Origin: Methanobacteriota archaeon
GTDB taxonomy: Archaea; Thermoplasmatota; Poseidoniia; Poseidoniales; Poseidoniaceae
NCBI GenBank assembly: GCA_002728035.1
Contig: PBUZ01000040.1
Location: 1 to 6,260 of the forward strand
DNA: 6,260 nucleotides
Direction of reading: 5' to 3'
A program made the position numbers and the translations under genes. Below the pieces are notes generated by a model. It was not told where the DNA came from, did no database searches, and was given only the letters and a program-made list of their open reading frames with translations. Below are positions 1 to 6,132 of the stretch, piece after piece (the first letter of the stretch is position 1; each line of letters starts with the position of its first letter).

Positions 1-1
1 C

Positions 2-298
2 ATCGCCACCTTCCTCTTGGGTTCGATGTTTATCGTGTTGAAGCTCATTGAGTGGAGCCACCTCGTCGCTGAAGGCTTCACCATCGGCACCCAAGCAGGT
101 TCCATCTTCTACATCTCAACCGGTGCTCACGGTTTGCACGTCTTCATCGGTCTGCTTGTGATGCTCTATCTGATCTTCAAGGCCGACACCGTTGGCTACG
201 ACGAAAAGAACGGGCAGGGCATTGAGTACTTCGGCTTGTACTGGCACTTTGTCGACTTGGCTTGGGTGGTCATCTTCCCAGCCTTCTATCTGTATTGA
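2..298 (+). CDS. coxC: Cytochrome c oxidase subunit III, C-terminal part (5' end outside window)
   Basis: This is the last 98 codons of subunit III of a haem-copper terminal oxidase, an integral membrane subunit that packs beside the catalytic subunit I. The frame is open from base 2, so the gene begins upstream of the window; the internal TTG and ATG codons near the left edge are not real starts. Family hallmarks are visible: the FYISTGAHGLHVFIG stretch, which forms a late transmembrane helix with the conserved His-Gly-His, and the C-terminal ExxGLYWHFVDLAWVVIFPAFYLY segment, whose glutamate and WHFVD motif are typical of subunit III. The protein ends right after this last helix, as expected for a complete C terminus. 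The stop codon overlaps a strong ribosome binding site for the next gene, so it is the upstream member of an oxidase operon. Confidence 0.95.
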   Translation: MATFLLGSMFIVLKLIEWSHLVAEGFTIGTQAGSIFYISTGAHGLHVFIGLLVMLYLIFKADTVGYDEKNGQGIEYFGLYWHFVDLAWVVIFPAFYLY

Positions 299-307
299 GG
301 TGAGACT

Positions 308-703
308 ATGGGAGAACACGAAACATCTGGAATCTTTGAATCAATCGTTGAGAAACTACCTGGTAACTACGACATCTACTTTTGGAACTTCGTCATATTG
401 ATGTTCTTCACACTGTTTGAAGTGGCTGCTGTCTTTTTTGAAACCGTTCCTGGAACCGACATCGAAATCACCCTTTACGCGGTATGGGCCATTCTCATTG
501 GTGTTGGCATCATCAAGGGCTACGGTATTGCTGCCTATTTCATGCACTTGAAGGGCGACCCTCGTATCTACACCCGCACAGCGCTCTTCCCCGTGTTGTT
601 CGTCTTGTTGATGCTCTGGGGTATCGGCCTTTCCAACCCGGGTTCGGTTCAAAACTTGCCAAGTTGGTGCATGCCGAACTGGGAATATGCAAGCCAACGC
701 TGA
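308..703 (+). CDS. coxD: Cytochrome c oxidase subunit IV (prokaryotic type)
   Basis: This is a 131-residue membrane protein of the prokaryotic cytochrome c oxidase subunit IV family, a small accessory subunit of aa3/caa3-type oxidases thought to help assembly or stability. Three hydrophobic helices are visible, at about residues 24-44, 54-72 and 90-108. The segment IAAYFMHLKGD (about 74-84), after the second helix, matches the family signature xFMHLK. The ATG start is well supported: GAGGTGA at 297-303, close to the archaeal anti-Shine-Dalgarno complement, lies 4 bases upstream and overlaps the subunit III stop codon. That overlap suggests translational coupling. The C terminus after helix 3 (about 24 residues, with Trp, Pro and one Cys) is somewhat longer than in many bacterial versions. 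Assignment rests on the FMHLK motif, topology and position; subunit IV proteins are poorly conserved. Confidence 0.88.
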   Translation: MGEHETSGIFESIVEKLPGNYDIYFWNFVILMFFTLFEVAAVFFETVPGTDIEITLYAVWAILIGVGIIKGYGIAAYFMHLKGDPRIYTRTALFPVLFVLLMLWGIGLSNPGSVQNLPSWCMPNWEYASQR

Positions 704-712
704 GGCCTTCAC

Positions 713-2257
713 ATGGTATCATCAAAGCATTGGGTTCTGTCTGTTCTCGTCGTGCTTCTCTTGCTGACACCTGCTTCAGCCTACAAAGGGAGTCAACTCT
801 CACGAGGTCCCGTCGAGAGCTTTTCACTCATCGACCAAAACGGTGAGAACTATTCCTTTGACACTGATAGCGAAGGCGTGATCGTCATTTCGTTCATGTT
901 CACGCGTTGCCCTGACGTTTGCCCCGTCATCACCCAGCAACTCAAGAGTGTGGAACTGGAACTCTCACAACGAGAACGAGAGGATGTGACGTTCCTTTCC
1001 ATCAGCGTTGACCCAGCTTACGACAGCCCAGAAGTGCTGCTCGAATACACCCAACTGCATGGGGTGTCCTGGCCCCACCTCACAGGTACATCGGAAGAAT
1101 TGGAACCGGTATGGGAAGCCTTTGCGCTCGTTGTTCAAGCCAATGTCATCGAAGCCCACGTGATGGATTACCAACCCGGTGAAGCATCGGTCACGCTGGT
1201 GAACACGAACAACACCAGCAGCCAGCACATGTTTGTGTACGACGGTTGGACCGCAACCTCTCTCGCCGCTGAACAGGCAGGCTGGAGTTTGAATGCCTCC
1301 GACGGGATGCTCATCGGCATCAACGGAACGGATTCTCCCGCAGACTGGTCATGGTATTGGGAACTGAACCTGTGGAATGCCACGTCCGATGCATGGGAAG
1401 CATCCATGGTGGGCATGAACGATGTGGATGTGTTGGAAACACCGCACATCGCTTGGATGAACTCCAACACCAATCGTTCGCTTCTTCCCGAACCCGACAT
1501 GGACTTGGCCTCCAGCGTGACCGTGCAGTGGTCGAACAACTCTTCTGAAGTGGTCGGTCTTGACCACTTTACAGCTTACCACATCACCGAAGGTGCGTTC
1601 ATGAGCGCTGGAATCAACACCACAAATGAACCAGGCAGCTACGGACATTACATGACCGATATCAACAATCAAACGGCTCCGGATGATTTCAGTTGGTGGT
1701 GGAACCTCTATGCTTGGAACGAGACCAACGAAACATGGGAGAGCTCCAATGTTGGTCAAGACGACTTTGCCGAGCCAACGCACATTGCTTGGGCACCCTC
1801 TACCGTTGACGAGGCAGCCATTCCTTCGCCAATGAAAGACGACAGCGAAAACGTTTGCAACGGACATGGCTGGGTGATGGGATCTGGTTCGAACGCCCAC
1901 TGCATGTGCGATGCTGGATACGGCTGGGACGATGGAGATAGACTGACGTGCGTCCCAGAAACGACAGAAGACTACACTGTAGGCCATTCAACCATCACCT
2001 ACATCTTGAACGCAAAGCGAGAACCCGTCGTCGCATGGACTGGCGATTCATGGAAAGTAAGCGATTTCGCCGCAGATATCCGTGAGCTCCTCGAAAATGA
2101 ACAACTTGGAGGATACGAGACTGAAATTACACCGTCGTTGTCCTTCTTGCTCACCGGAATGGGGCTGATGGCGGCGGTTGCCTTTGGCCGTCGAGAATCT
2201 TCCGAGCATGATGATGAGGCGAAAGCCGCAAAAACGGAAGCCCCTCCGTTGACATAA
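713..2257 (+). CDS. sco: SCO/SenC copper chaperone split by a repeat- and EGF-like insertion, C-terminally anchored
   Basis: This 514-residue exported protein has a SCO1/SenC thioredoxin-like core, the family that delivers copper to the CuA centre of cytochrome oxidase; its place behind coxC and coxD fits that role. A Sec signal peptide covers residues 1-23 (cleavage after TPASA likely). The first half of the core spans about 30-145, with TRCPDVCP carrying copper ligands C66 and C70, SVDPAYDS (98-105) and LTGTSEEL (123-130). The second half spans about 419-461, with YTVGHSTITYIL carrying the third ligand H425. Between them is an insertion of about 270 residues: two related repeats (about 158-250 and 267-361) and a four-Cys EGF-like segment (382-413). 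Residues 474-491 form a hydrophobic C-terminal anchor, followed by a charged tail. GAGG at 702-705 precedes the ATG. All expected copper ligands are present, so it is probably functional. The insertion's role is unknown. Confidence 0.9.
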   Translation: MVSSKHWVLSVLVVLLLLTPASAYKGSQLSRGPVESFSLIDQNGENYSFDTDSEGVIVISFMFTRCPDVCPVITQQLKSVELELSQREREDVTFLSISVDPAYDSPEVLLEYTQLHGVSWPHLTGTSEELEPVWEAFALVVQANVIEAHVMDYQPGEASVTLVNTNNTSSQHMFVYDGWTATSLAAEQAGWSLNASDGMLIGINGTDSPADWSWYWELNLWNATSDAWEASMVGMNDVDVLETPHIAWMNSNTNRSLLPEPDMDLASSVTVQWSNNSSEVVGLDHFTAYHITEGAFMSAGINTTNEPGSYGHYMTDINNQTAPDDFSWWWNLYAWNETNETWESSNVGQDDFAEPTHIAWAPSTVDEAAIPSPMKDDSENVCNGHGWVMGSGSNAHCMCDAGYGWDDGDRLTCVPETTEDYTVGHSTITYILNAKREPVVAWTGDSWKVSDFAADIRELLENEQLGGYETEITPSLSFLLTGMGLMAAVAFGRRESSEHDDEAKAAKTEAPPLT

Positions 2258-2258
2258 A

Positions 2259-2344
2259 GCAGTCGTCGCATAGCCTGGTATTGCGCCGGATTTGAAATCC
2301 GGTGTCCCCGTGACTCGGGAGTTCAAATCTCTCCGACTGCGCCA
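2259..2344 (+). tRNA. tRNA-Ser (anticodon UGA), CCA encoded
   Basis: A type II tRNA folds perfectly. The acceptor stem gcagtcg (2259-2265) pairs in all 7 positions with cgactgc (2334-2340), followed by discriminator G2341 and an encoded CCA (2342-2344). The D arm has a 3-bp stem (2268-2270 with 2282-2284) and an 11-base loop containing GG. The anticodon stem ccgga/tccgg encloses the loop tttgaaa with anticodon TGA at 2293-2295, which reads UCA and other UCN serine codons. A 14-base variable arm (2303-2316) contains a short gtc/gac stem. The T arm is gggag/ctctc (one G-U) with loop ttcaaat. The long variable arm and discriminator G support serine. The gene begins one base after the SCO stop codon, so it is probably released from the oxidase-operon transcript by RNase P, unless it has its own promoter inside the SCO gene. 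Confidence 0.96.
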
Positions 2345-2399
2345 TCATCCGTTCACGAATAGGGAAGACTTCTCAAACTCGGCCCTCTCTCATTTGTCC

Positions 2400-3875
2400 A
2401 TGCGCCGGGGTCTGCTCGCCTTCTGTCTGGTTGCCAGCATGCTGCTTGCAGGTTGTACAGGGCCGTCAACAGCCACCTGGGGCAGCGGTTCGAACGCTGT
2501 CGATGTCAACTTCTCAATGGACAACACCTCTGTGAAGAGCGGTCTGTCTGGTGAGACCACCACCACGAATGTCATTCCCGTTGGATGTACACCAGGTACA
2601 GAAGGCGGCGAACTGAACGAAGGCAGCGGATCTTCCATTTCTTTCACGGGCTATTTGGCGGCGAGTCATTTCTACGATGCCCACAACAAACTGATGGGGG
2701 CGCAGGGACTCGACTTTGGCGTCACGACAGCCGTTGCGATTCAATCCATGCGCTTCGATGAAGCCACCGCTGTCACGAACGGTGATGGCCCGCGTATTGA
2801 TGTGAAAGAATGGAACATGCCTCTTTCTCCCAAAACGGGCGCAGGTTCGGTCAATCTGGAAAACCCAAGCAAGCAAGAGGCGACAAAATGGTATGTACTC
2901 GGTTTAATTCCGACATCGGAAGAAGTGCTCAAGGGGATGACATCGCTTGACGAATGGCACCAAGGTGTGTCCATTCACGGCTACTTGGTGGACGATGCTG
3001 GCGACGGAAACAATCCAGCCGGTTATGCAAGAGGCCAACATGCTGAACGCTTGGGCAACGATTGTTCATTCCTACGACCCACCGATTTCCGAGAAGATGT
3101 CTACGTGCTGGTGACGGGAATTACGCTTGAAGACGCTTCTGTTTCAGCAACGGGCGATGCCGACGATGAGTGGGTCCAGGGCGATGTTCCCTTCCTCGGC
3201 CGTGGTGGCTTCATCTTCTTCTTCCTCGTAGCCGGCCTCGGAGGTGCTGTTGGACTGTTCATTGTATCAACGGGCATGGTCAAGCGCTCAGCAAGCAAGG
3301 CGATGGCGACCTTGATTGGGAGCGAGGGTATGAAGAAGGCTGCCAGCGTCAAGGACGATGCAAAAGCGGCCAAAAAGGCAGGCATGGAATCGCCTACGGA
3401 GCGAAAATCTCGAGTTGACAAAGCGCGGGAAATGGAGGCACCGAAGAAAGAGCGTGCACCGCCAAAGGAATCGAAGAAAAAGGACGAGAACCCGATGGGC
3501 GGCTTTGACCTTGACAGTGTTCTCGCCTCAACCTCAACATCGTCTGGCCCTGGCGGAAATGCACCTGCAGGACGCAAGAGTTCGGTGGTTGTCACGGAGG
3601 CTGCCCAAAACATGGATCGCATGAACGATGTTGAGATGAACGAAGGGTCTTCTCTTCCTTCTTCCTTCTCGCAACGACGCTCCTCGACACCTCCATCGTC
3701 GAATGTTGGCGGTGGGACGACGGCAAAAGACTCGCCGAAATCCAAACCACCTGTGCGACGAAGGAAGGCCGTCAAGAAAACCAAGTCTGAGGAGCCCGAG
3801 CCCTCCTACGAATCCCCTGCCCCTGCACGTCAGTACGAAGAAGAAGACGAGGATTTCTCCGACTTCTCATTGTGA
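2400..3875 (+). CDS. Predicted lipoprotein with a second transmembrane anchor and a long charged cytoplasmic tail
   Basis: I do not recognise a family for this 491-residue protein. The ATG at 2400 is chosen because it begins a signal peptide (MRRGLLAFCL, then a hydrophobic stretch) ending in the lipobox LLAGC, with the lipid-acceptor Cys at residue 19. The frame is open further upstream, but that part lies inside the tRNA gene. Residues about 20-265 form an exported domain with only two cysteines after C19 (C63, C222), which could form a disulfide. A hydrophobic helix follows at about 269-293 (FIFFFLVAGLGGAVGLFIV), ending in KR, which suggests the remainder is cytoplasmic. That tail (about 295-491) is low complexity: Lys/Ala/Glu-rich, then Ser/Pro/Gly-rich, then a basic PVRRRKAVKKTK patch, and finally an acidic end (YEEEDEDFSDFSL). 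No Shine-Dalgarno sequence precedes the start, so its mRNA may be leaderless. The 3' end overlaps the convergent lipid kinase gene by 9 bp. Confidence 0.85.
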   Translation: MRRGLLAFCLVASMLLAGCTGPSTATWGSGSNAVDVNFSMDNTSVKSGLSGETTTTNVIPVGCTPGTEGGELNEGSGSSISFTGYLAASHFYDAHNKLMGAQGLDFGVTTAVAIQSMRFDEATAVTNGDGPRIDVKEWNMPLSPKTGAGSVNLENPSKQEATKWYVLGLIPTSEEVLKGMTSLDEWHQGVSIHGYLVDDAGDGNNPAGYARGQHAERLGNDCSFLRPTDFREDVYVLVTGITLEDASVSATGDADDEWVQGDVPFLGRGGFIFFFLVAGLGGAVGLFIVSTGMVKRSASKAMATLIGSEGMKKAASVKDDAKAAKKAGMESPTERKSRVDKAREMEAPKKERAPPKESKKKDENPMGGFDLDSVLASTSTSSGPGGNAPAGRKSSVVVTEAAQNMDRMNDVEMNEGSSLPSSFSQRRSSTPPSSNVGGGTTAKDSPKSKPPVRRRKAVKKTKSEEPEPSYESPAPARQYEEEDEDFSDFSL

Positions 3876-4931
3876 TGGTGGAACCACGATGTTCACGGCG
3901 TGCTTGAGCACGCTCATCGTTAACGGCGTTGACCCAATGTTCTCGCCATCGATGTTGATGGCCGTCGGCTGCTCGGTCTGAATGGTCAACGAAGAGAAAC
4001 GATGGTAGTCAACCCTTGGGTGAAACACGTGTCGACCTTCTGCTTTCAGCATGCCGAAGGCTTTGAGCACAGCTCTACGGCTCATGTTCTTCAGGATACC
4101 AATGTCCATCAGACCGTCGTCCATGGAGGCGCCGGGTGCAAGCGGAAGCATGGAGCCACCGGTCTGGCTGTTTTGAACCAAAAAGAGCGTGAAGTCATCG
4201 GTGATGGAGCGGTCGTCCAAGGTGAGCGTGGCCGTTCGACGACGTTTTGCGAGAATGGCAAGGAGGATGCCCACATCGTAACGGATCGGCCCCATCCACC
4301 GCATCTTCTCCGCCTGAATTGTTGAATCCACACCCAGCCCCCAGGTCACAAGGTTGTGACTGTAGCGAACCATCGACTCACCTGTGTTTCCAGGCAATCC
4401 TTCCGTAAGTTCTACCCGGGCGAGGTCCAAAGCCTGCATGTGGCCCGAGAGGATGGCATTGACGGCATCATCAACATCCGAGAGACCCAGATCGTGCGCT
4501 TGAGAGTTGCCTGTGCCTGCCGGTACGATGGCGAAGGTTTCCTTCGTACCCTTCTTCAACAACATGCGTCCCGTGATGACCTCTGAAAGGGTCCCGTCAC
4601 CGCCAACAACAGCAATGATGTCACCTTTCTTGACGACCAAAGCGGAAGCGAGCGTGACCAAATGGCCGCTGTAAGCCGAATAACTCGTGTTCACCTCGAT
4701 ATCGTGTTCCTGAAGACGTGAAATGACCTCTTTTGCAACGGCACGACCTTTGCGCTTGCCTGAATACGGATTCACGAGCAAATGGACGCAAGACGGTTTC
4801 TCGAAGGATGCCCCCGGCTCACCGAACACCTTGGCAAACACGGGTTTGTGAGTGCCCTTCTTACGACGTGTGGCTGTGTCTGCTTCAAAAATGAGCGGCG
4901 AAGGCAACCCATCCGATGCCTTCGGCGTCAT
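3867..4931 (-). CDS. Diacylglycerol kinase-family lipid kinase (YegS/LcbK-like)
   Basis: This 354-residue protein is a member of the DAGK-catalytic-fold lipid kinases, which phosphorylate a lipid alcohol such as diacylglycerol or a related archaeal or sphingoid lipid with a nucleotide triphosphate. Motifs appear in the family order: NPYSGKRKG (54-62), the nucleotide-binding AVVGGDGTLSEV (107-118), VPAGTGNSQAHDLG (136-149), TWGLGVD (196-202), and the C-terminal MDDGLMDI (270-277) and INIDGE (325-330) of the beta-sandwich domain. The exact lipid cannot be read from sequence. The ATG at 4931 is preferred because GGTG (4943-4940) sits 8 bases before it; an in-frame GTG at 4949 would add six residues. 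The first 45 or so residues before the kinase fold are polar, without a signal peptide, so the enzyme is likely cytosolic and peripheral. It is divergent from ribD across an AT-rich gap. Confidence 0.9.
   Translation of the reverse strand: MTPKASDGLPSPLIFEADTATRRKKGTHKPVFAKVFGEPGASFEKPSCVHLLVNPYSGKRKGRAVAKEVISRLQEHDIEVNTSYSAYSGHLVTLASALVVKKGDIIAVVGGDGTLSEVITGRMLLKKGTKETFAIVPAGTGNSQAHDLGLSDVDDAVNAILSGHMQALDLARVELTEGLPGNTGESMVRYSHNLVTWGLGVDSTIQAEKMRWMGPIRYDVGILLAILAKRRRTATLTLDDRSITDDFTLFLVQNSQTGGSMLPLAPGASMDDGLMDIGILKNMSRRAVLKAFGMLKAEGRHVFHPRVDYHRFSSLTIQTEQPTAINIDGENIGSTPLTMSVLKHAVNIVVPPSQ
3898..3913. other. Perfect 6-bp inverted repeat (hairpin) just past the lipoprotein stop
   Basis: GCGTGC and GCACGC enclose the four-base loop TTGA, forming a perfect GC-rich hairpin 22 bases after the lipoprotein stop codon and inside the 3' coding part of the convergent kinase gene. 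There is no T-tract after it on either strand, so it does not look like a classical terminator. It may help define the 3' end of one of the converging transcripts, or may simply reflect the codons for the kinase residues VLKHA. Confidence 0.25.
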
Positions 4932-5097
4932 GTTCCGAACACCTTCCACAGGTGCTTGAATCCTTCCCCTCAGCCCTTCGACTGCAATTATTCACCTTGC
5001 ATAATTAATCAACAATAATGCATATTCTCATCGTTTCGCCCCTCGCTCTCGGTGAGATGATGCAAGAGGTCTTGAACTCAAGGCGATTGGCGCAACC
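4932..5097. promoter_or_regulatory. Divergent intergenic region with an AT-rich promoter-like core
   Basis: This 166-bp gap separates the divergent starts of the lipid kinase gene and ribD. Its centre (about 4986-5035) is clearly more AT-rich than the flanking genes. It contains the nearly palindromic ataattaat (5001-5009), which could act as a TATA-like box in either direction. Archaeal spacing of about 25 bases would put start sites near 4976 for the kinase and near 5035 for ribD, giving short leaders of about 45 and 60 bases. This is inferred from composition and position; no BRE or operator is evident. No FMN riboswitch (RFN element) consensus is seen before ribD. Confidence 0.4.
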
Positions 5098-6132
5098 GTG
5101 GAGGAACCGTGGACGGAGGAAGACCGTGCGTTCATGGAACGCGCCTTGCTGGTTGCCGAACGTGGGCGTGGCAAGGTCAGCCCGAACCCTTTGGTGGGAT
5201 GTGTACTTGTCAAAGACGGACACGTCATCGCTGAGGGATGGCACGATCACCTCGGTGGACTCCATGCTGAACAAATGGCCATCCACGATGCAGAAGAGAA
5301 GGGGCATTCACCCAACGGTTCAACCGCCTATGTGACGCTGGAGCCCTGCAACCACTTTGGACGGACTCCTCCGTGCACCGAAGCGCTGATGTGGGCCGGT
5401 GTCAAGGAAGTCGTGGTCGCCCATAGTGATCCAAATCCAACCGTACGAGGCAACGGGTGCAGCGTCCTCGAAGATGCTGGTATCCCCACGAGAACAGGAC
5501 TGCTGAACGCAGAAGCACACGAACAAATGCAGGCATTCATGCATTGGTGCAAACATCGCAGGCCTCTGATCACAGTAAAAATGGCCGTTGACCGCAACGG
5601 TTCGGTTGACGATAGAGAGGCTGCAGCCAAACGGTTTACTTCGCCCGGGTGCCTCGAAAAAGTGCATGAATTACGAAGGGACTGCGATGCGGTCTTGGTT
5701 GGCGTTGAAACGGTCAACAGAGACAATCCTCAACTCACCGTTCGCCTGGTTCCAAGCACGCGGCAGCCCTTGCGAATCGTCCTCGACCCAAACAGCCGTG
5801 TCGATCCGAAGGCCGATCTTTTCCATGACGGAGGTGAAACGATGCTGATTCAGAAGGAATTCACGGGATTGTCGTCACTGCTCAATCAACTTGGCGACCA
5901 ACACATCCAACGCGTGTTGGTCGAGGGGGGGCCCACCACCGTGCATCATTTTCTTGAACAACACTTGGTTGACGAAGTGTTTCTTGTTCATGCAGATACC
6001 GTACACAAGCACCCCGTCCCCTCCAACATCGATGAAGCGACGTTGGCTCAATCCAACCTCAGCAAAGTGAGCGAATTGGTTTGGGGAGATGAGCGCGTGG
6101 AACACTACGTCAAATCGATCAACGCGTCGTAA
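5098..6132 (+). CDS. ribD: Bifunctional riboflavin biosynthesis protein RibD (pyrimidine deaminase / uracil reductase)
   Basis: This 344-residue protein combines the two RibD activities of riboflavin synthesis: deamination of 2,5-diamino-6-ribosylamino-pyrimidinone 5'-phosphate, then NADPH-dependent reduction of the ribosyl side chain. The deaminase domain (about 1-145) shows SPNPLVGCVL (28-37), the zinc and catalytic HAE (56-58) and EPCNHFGRTPPC (82-93), with zinc ligands H56, C84 and C93. The reductase domain (about 155-340) shows RPLITVKMAVDRNGSV, DAVLVGVETVNRDNPQLTVR (187-206) and VLVEGGPTTVHHFL (273-286). The length is close to the usual 350-370. The GTG start is chosen because the residues after it (EEDRAFMERALLVAERGRG) match the conserved N terminus and an in-frame stop lies at 5053; an internal ATG at 5134 would remove part of it. 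No strong ribosome binding site is seen. The usual SLDG-type start of the reductase domain reads VDRNG here. Confidence 0.93.
   Translation: MEEPWTEEDRAFMERALLVAERGRGKVSPNPLVGCVLVKDGHVIAEGWHDHLGGLHAEQMAIHDAEEKGHSPNGSTAYVTLEPCNHFGRTPPCTEALMWAGVKEVVVAHSDPNPTVRGNGCSVLEDAGIPTRTGLLNAEAHEQMQAFMHWCKHRRPLITVKMAVDRNGSVDDREAAAKRFTSPGCLEKVHELRRDCDAVLVGVETVNRDNPQLTVRLVPSTRQPLRIVLDPNSRVDPKADLFHDGGETMLIQKEFTGLSSLLNQLGDQHIQRVLVEGGPTTVHHFLEQHLVDEVFLVHADTVHKHPVPSNIDEATLAQSNLSKVSELVWGDERVEHYVKSINAS

Noticed and set aside
1349..1987. Open frame on the minus strand (about 212 codons) opposite the SCO insertion
   Set aside because: No recognisable motif and no suitable start context; the sense strand reads through to the conserved SCO C-terminal motif.
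2292..2399. Upstream extension of the lipoprotein frame starting at TTG 2292
   Set aside because: It begins inside the tRNA-Ser gene, and the signal peptide with lipobox begins precisely at ATG 2400.
3101..3784. Long open frame on the minus strand (about 227 codons) opposite the lipoprotein tail
   Set aside because: Its composition (Ser/Phe/Pro/Arg runs) mirrors the Lys/Glu/Ser-rich sense codons, and no family motif appears. The sense strand has a signal peptide, lipobox and membrane helix.
4950..5097. FMN riboswitch upstream of ribD
   Set aside because: The conserved RFN element segments and their paired helices are not seen.
5018..5335. Plus-strand frame MHILIVSPLALGEMM... before and within ribD
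   Set aside because: Only the first 27 or so codons lie outside ribD. The remainder is a basic, Trp/Arg-rich shadow of conserved RibD codons. Kept only as a possible upstream frame.
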